64,000 nucleotides of DNA from Microvelia longipes (Eukaryota > Arthropoda > Insecta > Hemiptera > Veliidae): NCBI GenBank assembly GCA_018340805.1, contig JACMZG010001908.1, positions 17,317,268 to 17,381,267 on the forward strand. Reading direction: 5' to 3'. This document shows positions 13,113 through 26,318 of this stretch, one piece after another. Positions within the stretch are counted from its first letter, which is position 1. Each line of letters begins with the position of its first letter. Made by a program: the position numbers and the translations under genes. Under the pieces are notes generated by a model. That model made no database searches, was not told the DNA's origin, and worked only from the letters and a program-made list of their open reading frames with translations.

Positions 13113-15184
13113 GTATTAATCCTTATTATTGCTTATCATTTTACTTAAACCACATGGCTGGGCAGTTTCAGTTTTGAAATAGTGATAGGCTATGAGGCTA
13201 TACATACACCGTGACAAATGGTGACAAAAGCTATAAGCTCAGACACATTGACCATTTGTCTATGGCTGGTAACAAATAAAACAAAATCTCATATATTTGC
13301 GATCAGCCAGTTTTTGCAATTGTATTTGCGATTCAAATAGATGGCTGTACGGTTGGAAATACCAATGGTGGGAAAACGAAAGGGTGATTAAATTTTTTTT
13401 TATCATAGGATTAGCATGGGAGCCGATAAAACTTCTTCTTTTATTTCTTTATTGTTTGTTAATTTGTAATAAATGAGTTAAAACGATGAGTTAAACGATT
13501 TTAATGTGATAAAATTAATAGAACGACCATCGGGTCTAAAAACAATTGCCAATATTTCATAGAATATAGAATCAGGCTCTTATCACTACAGACTTGGATT
13601 TGTCCGATTTAACCCAGAAATAATAAAACCTAAACGTATAATTTAAACAAACAGTTTATAAAAAAAAGTGAATTTAGTGAGTTATTATTTATTTTAGTGA
13701 GTAAATAAAATTGATTAACAATTACTAAATTAAAACACCATAATGGCAAAAATGAGCTTGTTATCAGTTAATTTAAATACCTGTTAAAACTAATAAAAAA
13801 GTAATTTTGTGTGTTTGTGCAAACTAAAATTATTTAAAAGTAACATTAACTAGCAATAAATAAAATAGGTGATTTTCACCTTCTTGTCACTCAATTTAAA
13901 TACTCGTGACAATCCATTAAAATCCTATTTTTCAATGAAATAGTGATTCTACTGAGTTTATACGCCCTAAAATTAATTAAATTAAACCACTTTGGGGAAA
14001 AAATTAAAGAAATAATCGTTTCAAATAAGAAAAACCAAAAAAACCCTATAAGGACTTTAACAACGATCGCCCTTTCGTTATCAATTTCTTATTAGCAAAA
14101 GTAGGGCTGCTACGGACTTTGAATAGCCGATCGTTATGATTCGCGATTCGAAGTCGTAAAACGTTTTGCAGTTACGAAAGATCATTAGGTATCCTCCAGA
14201 ACAATCCATGAAAACAACCTTTATTTAGACTTATGTTCTGACATATGATAGCATATCATATGTGAACTCCCAGAAATTGATGCCTGGAATTTATAATTAC
14301 GTGAGTAGCCTCTAGTTCTAGTTCAATGTTCATCTGGGACAAGTTTAACGACCAACTTAAACACCAATGAAATAAAATGAAAAATCTTTATTTCCACCTT
14401 AAACAAAGAAATAGCACTTTAACTTAGTACAATACTAACTTTCATAGATTGAGTACATTATAAAAATTTAGGTTGAATGGTCGATGAAAGTACTTCCATC
14501 ACTTCTTTTTCTCGAGATACTTAGATGCTTTAACGAAACATATTAGAGCACTAGAATAAAAAAGTTTAAAAGAACAACAGAAGTTAAAATCACCCCCGCC
14601 TCACGGAGTAGGAAAATATTATAATTATTCAAAGATTATTCAGTACGGATTGAACGAAGATAAAGTGAATGAATTTCACGAATATGTAAGCTGCACCTGA
14701 TTTCGTATAGTTATTGTCATTGTCCAGTCTATATCGAGATATAAATAATAGATTGTAATATCATCCATTGACACTTAGCTAATAAGATTTATAACAATTG
14801 CTAATAAATGTGCAAGGTCATTATTATGCCCAACAGCCACAATCTGTCGCGCTGACATATTGTTTACTCTTTCTATTATTAATTTTTCCCTTTCATCTAA
14901 CTTCCTAGGTTTTTATTTATAATTCTTGCTGTTGTTATATTTGACGACAAAAATAATATGGCGGAAGCGTGACTTTATAAATTAATTTTGACTCATGGCA
15001 ATCATAATATGAGCCAATTATTTAGTTGCTTGTTCTATTTTGACTAATAATTTTATGACCTGATGAAAATTTTTTGGTTAGAATCCGTCACGTGAATAAA
15101 ACGTCTCAATTATTAAAGCCTGGCTCTTATTAACATAATAGGCCCGGTATACCCGCACCCAATGCGGCAGGTTCTGGGGGGTCC
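13113..15184. other. Intergenic DNA, nothing recognised
   Basis: AT-rich with no supportable gene. Scattered single-copy-looking sequence. Confidence 0.4.
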
Positions 15185-15610
15185 ATTTTTACTTTTCCTA
15201 ATTTATACCGTAGGTATATAGGAAAAGTATTGTGTTAGCGAAAAAATCCGAAACTGGGATACTTGCATGCATAAATACTTACATGCATGTGAATACATAT
15301 ATATGAATATATAAAAGTACAACACGTACAAGTTTCATATCATTATCAGCAATAGTTTTTAATTTATCAAATCACTTGTATATGTTATTTTTTTTAAATT
15401 GTAAAAAAATTAATTTGAGTTTATATTATGTTTAAATTTAGTAAAAGTGTATACCTTTACGTAATGAATAAAGTACAACAATTTTCGTTTCAATACAACA
15501 AGTAATCCATGATTTTTGTTGGATCATAAAAGCTTGGCTGTATCTAGCGTGGTCAGTACCAGGATGGGTGACCGTTTGAAACAAAACGGAGATATTTACT
15601 ATTTGAAAGC
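15185..15610 (+). repeat. Copy of dispersed repeat R1 with 5S-like end
   Basis: Starts with the R1 terminal inverted word ACTTTTCC...TACCGTAGGTA...GGAAAAGTATTGTG. It lacks most of the middle found at 25511-26830, then resumes at CATTATCAGCAATAGTTT and AGTGTATACCTTTACGTAAT and ends with the 5S-like module. So it is an internally deleted copy in plus orientation. Confidence 0.65.
15545..15598 (+). other. 5S-rRNA-like module in repeat R1
   Basis: GTGGTCAGTACCAGGATGGG followed by TGACCG resembles the internal control region (C-box part) of animal 5S rRNA genes, known to include TTGGATGGGAGACC. An A-box-like AGCTTGGCTGTATCTAGC lies just upstream. It is not a 5S gene: the rest of the 120-nt molecule is absent. 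Confidence 0.5.
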
Positions 15611-15966
15611 GAGTTCGAAGACGTGTTGCAGTATAAATTTAACACAAGTATATTCTGAGGGCGAACTAAGCGTTTCCGAAACAGGGAGAATAAGCGTAGC
15701 GAATCCGATGTGATGAGGAAAAGGTGCCGAGGTACCCCGTTCCCGATTTTATTATGTATTTATAATTCATTTTGAATTTACAAGTTTCCTTTTTCAACGA
15801 ATACTATTTATTAATTCGAAAGAAATTTAAAAATTTTTAATAAGAGTTATATAAATCAATTATATCATAAAAAAATGTCGATCGGGTCAATAGGCGATTT
15901 TTTTCTTTACTATAATGTAAAATTAAATCCATAACACTTATTTCATCAAAGATACGAAATAAATTA

Positions 15967-16660
<694 letters not shown>

Positions 16661-16742
16661 TATACGAAGATAATTTTAGAAAATCGTATATAACTGAAGG
16701 AGAACAAGGTGAAAAAGTCCAGGTACAAAAATGGCTATCGTT

Positions 16743-16915
16743 TCTATCTTTCCTACTTCTTTACTTTCTTAACTTCCTTATTATACTTTCTTATCTTCCT
16801 TAGTATACTTTCTTAACTTCCTTGGTATACTTTCTTTACTTCCCCAGTATACTTTCTTTACTTCCCCAGTGTTGGTTATTTTCTTTCCCAATAAACTTTC
16901 TTTACTTTCTTTCTT
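16743..16915. repeat. Pyrimidine-rich tandem repeat
   Basis: Repeats of TACTTTCTTAACTTCCTTAG, about 20 bp each. Confidence 0.75.
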
Positions 16916-17619
16916 ATGTACTTAGTAGTATTCTTTCCATTCATGGCTGCCAGCATTTTTTTGTTTATCTCGCCTATACTAAAGCATTTTTGATAATACC
17001 GTTTCAATATTAGGTTTATCTAGTGTTGTGTACAATATCGGCTTTGGTTAAACAAGCTACTCTCTATCATCTTTAGTATTTTATTTGTTTACACATTAGT
17101 GAAAGGAGGTAATGTGATACAGCAAGGTTATAATATTGTACATCCGAGACAATCTTATACGATCTTATATCAAAATAAATATAACGGTTCTTTGTTTACT
17201 TTTAAAGTTTTTTTTAACTATTAATTATATGATAATGTAGTCAACCGTTATAAAAAGCAAATCTAACATCTTAATATTCTTCTGTGTTCTACACCAGGAA
17301 ATATAACTTCAATTTAAATGTTTAGACAAAAGGTAGCTTTTAATTTTAAATAATAAAAAAAAGGTAGGACACACCTTGGAAATTTCCTCAACAACTTCGG
17401 ATTTGCTACGTTCTTCCTCATTGGGTAATGGTCACCCAAAGCTTGCTATTGTTATATTTCGGTAACACTTATTCTTAAGCTTGGCTTAAGAATAGTAAAT
17501 TAAACGCTGGCCACAAACGCTCCTCTTGGTCTACAGTTACGAAGTTAGAAGATTAAAGATGGCAGGTAAATTAAGATTATAGGAGATATGATACCGCTAT
17601 AGTTAAAAAGGCTGATTTA

Positions 17620-17890
17620 GCATGAAAACAGTAGGATGAAAAAAATCCTAAATGAAAAAATTAGGATGAAAAAAACAGTAGGATGAAAACAGTAGATGAA
17701 AATCATAAATAAAAAAAATTAGGATGAAAAAACAGTAGATGAAAATCCTAAATGAAAAAAATTAGGATGAAAAAACAGTAGATGAAAATCCTAAATGAAA
17801 AAAATTAGGATAAAAAAAGAGTAGGATGAAAACACTAGATGAAAATCCTAAATGAAAAAAATTAGGTTGAAAACAGTAAATGAAAGTAAA
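17620..17890. repeat. Tandem repeat of GATGAAAAnnnnTAGGATGA type
   Basis: Six or so imperfect units of about 46 bp built from AAAACAGTAGATGAAAATCC and TAAATGAAAAAAATTAGGAT. Confidence 0.8.
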
Positions 17891-17987
17891 ACTAATCGGA
17901 TTCTGACGATAGATGACACAAACAAAGATAAGATAATTGAAGAGCGAAGAGTTAACACATAACACATAAACACATATTCACTCGAAG

Positions 17988-18949
<962 letters not shown>

Positions 18950-18955
18950 ATATAT

Positions 18956-19022
<67 letters not shown>
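18950..19022. repeat. (TA)n tract
   Basis: Nearly pure TA repeat. Confidence 0.95.
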
Positions 19023-19026
<4 letters not shown>

Positions 19027-19185
19027 TACATACCTATTATTATATGTACAACCTATTAGCCAGTGTTGTTCAAGTCGTATTCAATAACAATCATATCGTG
19101 CGAACATCTATTTTTTATGTTAAACACACCTGTCTACGCTTTACAAAGCAAATACTATGCTTCAGAGCGTCAAGTTTGTTGTGAT

Positions 19186-19290
19186 TTGTTTAACTTTTTG
19201 AAATCCTAGTTTCAAAAAGTTGAGCCTAACTCCTAGTTGAATCCTAGTTCCTAGGTTAGTTCCTAGCTTGAGTTAAGCCTAACTCAAGCT
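19186..19290. repeat. Cluster of small hairpins
   Basis: AACTTTTTGAAA...TTTCAAAAAGTT and AGCTTGAGTTAAGCC...AACTCAAGCT are two adjacent stem-loops, with repeated CCTAGTT words between them. Confidence 0.6.
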
Positions 19291-19450
19291 ATGAGTGGGG
19301 TTCAATTTAAAAAATCTAAGACGGGACTTCTTCTTAATTTTAATTCTGCACAATTTAAGCCCAGTTCTGACTTTAGAAATTATGAAAACTATAGCTAATA
19401 ATTAGTAAGTTATGAAATAACTTATTTCATATAAACTGATGCTAATAAAA

Positions 19451-19595
19451 GACATTGGCATATTGACTCGAATAAAATCTTGTTTTAGTGAAAGATATTG
19501 GCATAATGACTAAAATAGAATCTTGTTTTAGTAAAAGATATTGGCATATTGACTCAAATATAATCTTGTTTTAGTAAAAGATATTGGCATAATGA
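19451..19595. repeat. Tandem repeat, 43-bp unit
   Basis: Three and a half copies of a unit containing GATATTGGCATAATGACT and AATCTTGTTTTAGTAAAA. Confidence 0.85.
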
Positions 19596-20205
19596 CTCTC
19601 AGAGGCTCTATGTAATATTAAAACCTTCTTAAATGGTGTTTTAAGGTGCCTGCCCTCCGTACTTTGGTTTTGTTTAGTATTATACACGTTCTATTTTATA
19701 GGTTACAGTAATCTTATACAGTTAATTTGATTATATTAATACGACAATATAACCGTGTTCAGAATCTTTGTTGGAAAGAGACAGGAGCATGATTGGCTCC
19801 TGTAATTCGTCAGGGTTACCAACATTAGAAAATTACTATAGCAGTCGAATTTTTAATAGTTTACTTTTCCGAGAACTAGCTTCTTTACTAAGTTTTCAAC
19901 ATATACGTGTTCTAGGAGTAATAAAAATAAATTAACTATACAAATTTTAGGTAATCCGTGAGCAAAATAAAGCTGTAATATAGTAACTAAATAAAATCTA
20001 AATAACCAATAATAGCTAAATAATAACTAAAGCTAATAAATAGAGTTGTAAAAGCTATTACCAAATAATTAAATCGACGTTCCTTAAATGGTTTTCTTTT
20101 TGCAAATACTTGAATATTTTAGATAAATCCATGAATCCAAAAACAATTTGATAATTTTTCATTGGTTAACAAATATATGGTGTAAAATGTATGTGCGTTT
20201 AAAAT

Positions 20206-20216
20206 GATATATATAT

Positions 20217-20300
<84 letters not shown>
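20206..20300. repeat. (TA)n tract
   Basis: Interrupted TA run, followed by repeated ATTCATATG.GAATATAT words to about 20420. Confidence 0.93.
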
Positions 20301-20429
20301 TATAATATAGATTCGCATGCATATACGAATGCATATATTCATATGAATATATCAATGTAGATTCATACTTATATCTGAATGCATATATTCATGTGAATAT
20401 ATGAATGTAGATTCATATGTACATTATAT

Positions 20430-21404
20430 ATAATTGTAAGAGCTGCAAGTCTAGACGCTTCCTTTGACTCTTAACTCACAAAGCTAGGTCTACGGATTTA
20501 TCTTACAGAGCCACATTTGGTCCATAGGTGTGCCTCCGCAAAGTTTGCTGAATTTTGAAGACAACAGTCTTCTTTGTTTCATAAAAGTTTACGCCAAGTT
20601 TTGTGACACTCTTTTATGTTTAATTCGTTTATGTGATTTCATTACGGATCGTTAAACGTATTCGAAGCTTTTCTTGATGGTTTGAACCATATAAATTGAA
20701 ATTTCAGTAAAAAAAATGTTCTAAAGTCCAAGCTCTCAAAGTGCTACTCACCCCGATGTTAAAAATGTTAAATCCGTTTCAGATCTATTACGGCGATGAG
20801 AACGATATAGGCTCTCCAAGCCCAGATTTATGAAACTGTTCAAAACCACTAAAATTGTGGTTTTGAAGTATGCATATCCATAGATGATGCTACTTAACTC
20901 TACCGCTACGTATTATATGCGCCTCTGCTTGCTTTTCCGTAGAATGGCGCTATTTATTTCCAACGATCCGTTCTTTCTTCAGAAGCGCTAAAATATTATC
21001 ATAATGTTAAATATTATATTATATGCTGAAATTCTTAACTTTTTTCTCTACCATTTGCAATTTAAACGCCAAAGAATTAAGTTCTCAAAACAAATGTTTT
21101 AAGTTTAGCCAAACAGTGACGAATTAAGTTGTTGTATGAAATTTTTAGCAAATAAAAATAATTGAATAATAATTTTAATTACAAAATTGAAGTGAAAATG
21201 TCTAGAATGGAGCCCAAAGTTAGTCTTCAAATGAGAAGAATAATTTTGCAAAGGTATAAACTTTTTGTTAATTATAGTGTTAATCGATACTAAATAATTA
21301 TATAAAAATAATTATTTCATTTTCAGTTACATCTGCGAATAATAATTATAATAATAAATAAATTATCTTAAAACAAAAATACAATGATATTATGTTCTAT
21401 ATAT
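20430..21404. other. Intergenic DNA, nothing recognised
   Basis: Moderately complex sequence without a supportable exon or repeat family within this window. Confidence 0.4.
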
Positions 21405-21650
21405 GCCTCCGTGGCCGTGATCGTAAAGGCGTTCGATTTCGGCACCGGAGGTCCGGGGTTCGCAACCCTGGCTATGCTCTAAGATTTTATGAATAGTATT
21501 TGTATTAAAAAGATTTCGCCAACTTTAATTAATTCTTAATTCGTAGGTAGTAGTCTACCCACCTGAGGTGGTTCCCGCAGGGTGAATACCCTGATGGGCC
21601 GAAAGGCCCTAAAACGGGCATTTATTTTATTTATTATTTTATTATGTTCT
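21405..21650 (+). mobile_element. tRNA-derived SINE
   Basis: The head carries internal Pol III promoter boxes: A-box-like TGGCCGTGATCG (about 21412) and B-box GGTTCGCAACC (21457-21467), 34 bp apart, as in a tRNA gene. It is not a tRNA because no acceptor stem closes. A body of about 100 bp follows, then a structured 3' part with hairpins (GGTAGTAGTCTACC; GGGTGAATACCC; GGGCCGAAAGGCCC) and an A/T-rich TTTATTTTATTTATT tail. The tail hairpin resembles a hammerhead stem II. Target duplications were not resolved. Confidence 0.75.
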
Positions 21651-21659
21651 ATGATTTAG

Positions 21660-21935
21660 AATGAGGACCAGTGAAGTTGTTTATGATTAATTAATCAATG
21701 AAAAGAGTCTCATTACAAAACATTAATTTATTTAAAGCGGTTTTAACGTAATAAGGCCATAATCAGTGGCTGTATACAAAGAAGTAAAACAATATGTAAA
21801 ATATTAATTTCGCATATGTTTTTAATTTTTTGTAGAGGCACTGATGATGGCTTCATAGTAGGTTTTAAATACAACAATTTTGGTGGAGAGGCTTTGTTTT
21901 CCTTTCTTTAATTACAAGTGTACTTTTCTCATGCA
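21660..21935 (+). mobile_element. Penelope-like terminal pair, family 3 (copy A)
   Basis: The left part (AGGACCAGTGAAGTTGTTTA ... AAAGAGTCTCATTAC) is the inverse of the 3' end seen at 28790-28850. The right part has GCACTGATGATGGC ... TGGTGGAGAGGCTTTG, the family's 3' end with a decayed hammerhead-like start. Two ends in inverted orientation are common in Penelope-like insertions. No protein remains. Confidence 0.45.
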
Positions 21936-22889
21936 TGTTTTCTCTTTCTCTTCTTCTTCTTTCTCTTCTTCTGTTTTCTCTTCTCTTTTCTCATTTCTCA
22001 TGTTTGTAGTTTATAGTTGTGTATAACTTATAACTTTAATCCCGGTACGCACGACTTAAGAATTTGTTGGTAACCCAAAGTTTACGGTAATGAATTAATT
22101 TAAGTTAATTAAAGTTTCAAATTTTATTTTTTTCTATCTTAATGTTCACGAATGCATTAAAAACCCTGTGATCATACTTGAAAGCCTTGTTATTTATTAG
22201 TTTTATTCGTTTTAATTGATTCAGAAGAATATGTTAATATTATATCATATTATATGTTAATTTGATTAATTGCGGTTAAACGTCATATTTTTGACAGATA
22301 AACAAGCTTTTTAATATATTTTAAATTTCCCACCAATAAATATATATTTCAGACAATATCTTAAAAACTATCAAATTTTTCCTAGTAGTTCATTTTTATG
22401 CCTTTTGGCGATATTTCGTACGTCGAAAAATCTTAAATATAGCCCACCAAAGTTCATATCTTGAAATGACAATATTTTTAGACGTCGACAGGTATCACGA
22501 TGAAACTCAGTGGATCGCTCACATAGAGGCAAGGATCTTGAATAAAGGGGATGACGCACTAAGTCGATTTGCCATACATAAAAGTGACCCCATCGAAAAC
22601 AAAAAAACACTCGTCAAAACAGCGCAGGCCTTAAATTTTAGAGGCAAACTTACCTCTCAATAGTTTCCCATCAGTGGCGTAGCCAGGGGGGGGGCTGAGG
22701 GGGCTTCAGCCCCCCCCCCCCAAATTTTTACATAACCTAAACCCGCAATAAATGTGTGAAAAAAAGCTATAAAAACATATAAAATAATAAATTAAATAAC
22801 ATATATTTTTTAACAATAAACTTATAATATAAATATCATAATATATCAAATGACCTAATATGACTTATGACTTATGATATATAATATGA

Positions 22890-22985
22890 CTTAATGACCG
22901 ACATATAATGCTGAAAGATAGGTAAACACTTAAATTGTAGAAAAATACACTTTTTTTCAGCATTATATGTCGGTCATTAAGTCAT
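22890..22985. repeat. Hairpin inside the hAT element
   Basis: ACTTAATGACCGACATATAA with TGCTGAAA is repeated in inverse ending near 22982, loop about 40 bp. Confidence 0.8.
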
Positions 22986-23622
22986 CACATATTCGAGCTG
23001 TACTGATTTCTTTCTCTAGAACAACTCCATATTACCTGTAGCTTAACAGAATATGCATAATTTTTAAGTCTGCCTAATTCCTAAACATGTTCATATGGAA
23101 AAACATGACATTTTTAAGGTTTTTGTGCGTTTTTGGACAAAAATGTATGCTTATTAGATGTTTTTTCGGTAATCTTTCAACATTTGTATCTCCGGTTTTA
23201 CTGGACCGATTTTGATGGTTAAAAATGGATTTATCACAAATTTAATAAACTTTAAAAAACAACCCCTTAAATTTTTGGATAAAATCAATAGGAACACCGT
23301 TATTGGGCGAAAACAGAATTTGAGTTCATTTTACGGATTTTAAAGGGGCCCCGGGGCTAAGATTCCCTTATCTGAAACAGCAGACCACCTGATTCATTAT
23401 CAGGGAGCCAGAATAAGTCGATCTAGTGGGTTAAACCTTTGGGGCTAGACGGTCACGTTTTTTGCGTCTGGCTCTTGGACTATAATATATGACTTATAAA
23501 GTTAATTTCAAATGGAACGTAGCAAAAAGCGAGAAATTAAACCACGCCTACTTAGTTGAAAAGTAGGTCAGCCGAGGCGCTAGCGTCGATCGGAATCCAA
23601 ATTTTCCCACCATGGGGTCGAC

Positions 23623-23939
23623 CATTTGGTTCTAGGCGTTGCAGATTTCTTTGCAACGTCTGGACCCACATTAAAGCTCTGACAAAAGGAGACATAGGGG
23701 GGTAACATGGGAGGGAGCCGGAAGGCTCAAGATAAGACCTAGCCTGAAGTAATGTGAATAACGGTTCCAGGCTAGGTTCAAGGGGTTTCGCGGAGTGAGT
23801 TTTAGTTGGTATGAGGCAGACCCTGAGTCCAACACTGTTGACAGACCGCTGTCTTCGTGCGTAAATGCATTTCTCTCTCTTTTTTGGTAACATTTTTCCC
23901 GCAAGAAAAATTTTGCCAAAAAAAAAAAAAAAAAAAAAA
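23623..23939 (+). mobile_element. Short poly-A retroposon, copy A
   Basis: Ends in a run of about 23 A and is flanked by an 11-bp direct repeat ATGGGGTCGAC (23612-23622 and 23940-23950), the signature of LINE-type retroposition. The body is about 82% identical by eye to 26028-26318. Open frames on the minus strand in both copies only reflect shared descent. I could not assign a tRNA, 7SL or 5S head, so it may be a SINE of unknown origin or a short LINE tail. Confidence 0.8.
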
Positions 23940-24278
23940 ATGGGGTCGACAGTCTTACTGTTTAAGTATATACGAGTATAGTCTCTGGTTTGTACAATCC
24001 GGTTAATGACATGTACCCCTGATGTCGCGGACTACTCGTATTTAAAAATTTACTTAATATAATATTATAATAAAAATTAAATGTTTTATTAATTTTACGT
24101 TATAAAAATTTTAATACATTATGTGCAAAATATAGTTTGTGTTTTATAACTATGTGTATTTTATTGATTATATACTTTACCAGAAACAATTTATTTATTT
24201 AATAAAAAATAATATTATTATTTAATAATAAATAAAAAAAACAATGTATACATTGTAATCTTGTCTATATTTTAACGG

Positions 24279-24281
<3 letters not shown>

Positions 24282-24330
<49 letters not shown>

Positions 24331-24345
24331 CATATACATATACAT
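24282..24345. repeat. (TA)n tract inside the hAT element
   Basis: TA run followed by (CATATA)n, next to the C-run of the right end. Confidence 0.9.
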
Positions 24346-24739
24346 ATAAAATTTTTAACATTCAGCCCCCCCCCCCCCCGAAATTAAATCCTGGCTACGC
24401 CACTGTTTCCCATTGTTTATATTGCTTGAGAAGGTTATAACAAAACCCGCTTAAATTATCACTCAATGAAGTGGCAAAGTATAGTCCAAAATTTAAAATT
24501 AAGTAAGCACAAATAAAATTTAACAAGCACCACAAATGTAACAATCACGAAAAACACAGAAAAAAGTTTAGAAGCAAAACTCGACAACCTTGCTACATAA
24601 CTTGCGTTTGGCGCCTTTTTTTATTATAACCAAGGGGAAGGTAAGTTCGCTCCTATTTCTCTGTCTCATACAACTTCCATGGGGTCAGAAATGGTCCTTA
24701 ATGCGTCATCCCCTTTATTCAAGATCCTTGCGTAGAGGT

Positions 24740-25510
24740 CATTTTTTAATTAGATTGGTCACATTTTCGAATTAAAAAAATTAAACGTTTAGTGACTCGC
24801 TAAAATCGGTTAATGTGGTATAAAAATATTTATCTTTTATGCAACACGGCTAAATCTAAAGTCCCATTTTTGAACTAAGCTCAAACTCCTGCAAAGATAG
24901 CGGAGTGTTTGACACATGCGTGGCACACACTTACAGGCGCATAATAGAAAGCACTCAGAACTTCATAAAAATTCCTGAATCGGGCGAGTGTGATGAAGTC
25001 TCGGTTTCGGATTTTCTGGAAGATCACAATACATTTCTATATAGCTAAGATAGTTGATAGGGAAAGTAAAAAGTTAATCATAATTCACTGTAACCCCTTT
25101 AAGTACGTCTTGTCCAGTATCACCAACCTAACAAAAATAACTAAAAGTAAACAAAACTAAACGATATGTTTTTATACCTCCACAGACATTGTACAGATAC
25201 ACAAAAGGTTGTACATAATAGGGCACTATTAAGGGCAGATGTCGAACCTCAGTCACTCACAGACCTTCGGCTCCTAAGGACCTTAGTTGTAGTGTGTTGG
25301 TGCTCGCTGTGCCTTTTTATCTTAACTAAGTTTAAAATCGAATACTTTATGAGTAAGTCATTCTTATCAGTATTATAATTAACCTTTATTTAACTTAAAG
25401 TAGTTGATAAAGCCCATGTCTGCATGTCATATAGATTGTCAAATGTTTATAACTCCTAAAATACTTATTTCATTGTTAAAAATTATTATTGACAATTTAC
25501 TCGAGTGCAA
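24740..25510. other. Intergenic DNA, nothing recognised
   Basis: No gene or named repeat. Confidence 0.4.
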
Positions 25511-25556
25511 TTTTTACTTTTCCTTTATACCGTAGGTATAAAGGAAAAGTATTGTA

Positions 25557-25905
25557 ATAATCAATACGAAAAAGCCTCTCCACAAAGTTAATTTACAAAA
25601 AATTCAAACCCGGCTTCCAACCTTAACGGTCATCATCAGTACCGGAGAGAAGAATTAAACTATAGATTTTAGGTAAACTATAGATTAAACTATAGATTGT
25701 AGGTAAACTATAGATTAAACTATAGATGTATATTTTATCTCTATGTATATCACCTACAACTATATATTCTTCTCTCCGGTACTGATGATGACCGTTTTGG
25801 TTTTTTTTTTATTTTTGTGAATTAACTTAGTGGAGAGAATTTTTCGTATTGATTATTATAAAACACTCCACTTGCGCTTTACCTTAATAACGAAAATGAT
25901 TGTAT
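25557..25905 (+). mobile_element. Penelope-like terminal pair, family 3 (copy B)
   Basis: Inserted in R1 with a likely short duplication (TATTGTA / GATTGTA). Two inverted arms (AATCAATACGAAAAA...CTCTCCAC at the left, its inverse at about 25830-25855; and ATCATCAGTACCGGAGAGAA, inverted at about 25759) surround a tandem of AACTATAGATTAAACTATAG. The right arm reads TACTGATGATGACCG ... GTGGAGAGAATTTTTC and ends with ACACTCCACTTGCGCTTTAC, matching copies at 21660 and 28665. Confidence 0.5.
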
Positions 25906-26027
25906 TTACAAAAATCCAAAACAGGGATGACACCAAAATTATCCGTTTCAGGTCTTTGTAAGACCTCCTGAGTAGTTTTATCTATATTGTCAGTCTGTGT
26001 GTGTGTGTCTGTTATCATTGTAGCTCT

Positions 26028-26318
26028 CTGCAAGTTTTCTTGCAACGTCTAGACCCACTAAAAAGCTTCGACAAAAGGGAAAATGGAAGGGTAAGATGAG
26101 AGGGAGCCGGAAGGCTCAAGATAAGACCTAGCCTGAAGTAATGTGAATAACGGTTCCAGGCTAGGTGTAAGGGGTTTCGTGGAGTGAGTTTTAGTTGGTA
26201 TGAGGCAGACACTGAGTCCAACGCTGTGTACAGACTGCAGTCTTCGTGCGTTAATGCATTTCTTTCTCTTTTTTGGTAACATTTTTCCCGCAAGAAAAAT
26301 TTTATCTAAAAAATAAAA
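26028..26318 (+). mobile_element. Short poly-A retroposon, copy B
   Basis: Same family as 23623-23939 but 5'-truncated by about 25 bp. Flanked by a near-perfect 14-bp duplication of R1 sequence (ATCATTGTAGCTCT at 26014-26027 and ATCATCGTAGCTCC at 26319-26332). It ends in a short A-rich tail. Confidence 0.8.

Larger units (their letters stand above)
22672..24405. mobile_element. Non-autonomous hAT transposon
   Basis: The ends are CAGTGGCGTAGCCAGG at 22672 and its inverse CCTGGCTACGCCACTG at 24390-24405. A perfect 8-bp direct repeat TTTCCCAT lies immediately outside on both sides (22664-22671 and 24406-24413). An 8-bp duplication with CAGTGGCG-type ends is characteristic of the hAT superfamily. 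The next bases inside both ends are long G or C runs with GCTGA/TTCAGC. Inside are AT-rich DNA, a nested poly-A retroposon, a TA tract and the inverted words TGACCGACATATAATGCTGA / TCAGCATTATATGTCGGTCA (22890-22985). No transposase frame is visible. Confidence 0.92.
22527..24737. repeat. Inverted repeat flanking the hAT insertion
   Basis: AAGGATCTTGAATAAAGGGG with ATGACGCA (22530-22560), and TGACCCCAT nearby, recur inverted at 24675-24735. The two arms, about 65 bp and diverged, lie on either side of the hAT element. They therefore formed one foldback element of about 500 bp before the hAT inserted. Confidence 0.65.

Noticed and set aside
17385..17450. Possible isolated exon on the minus strand (NEEERSKSEVVEEISK then a GT donor-like site)
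   Set aside because: Only about 24 open codons, no matching acceptor or neighbouring exons, no recognised family; left unannotated.
21405..21480. Functional tRNA gene
   Set aside because: A and B boxes are present but no acceptor stem or anticodon arm closes and a SINE body and tail follow.
22371..22663. Overlapping open frames on both strands sharing RHPLYSRSL with 24590-24775
   Set aside because: Explained by the inverted arms of a foldback element around the hAT insertion.
23552..23919. Two similar proteins of about 80 residues at 23.6-23.9 kb and 26.0-26.3 kb, suggestive of a conserved gene pair
   Set aside because: They lie on the antisense strand of two copies of a poly-A retroposon with target duplications; similarity follows from shared retroposon sequence.
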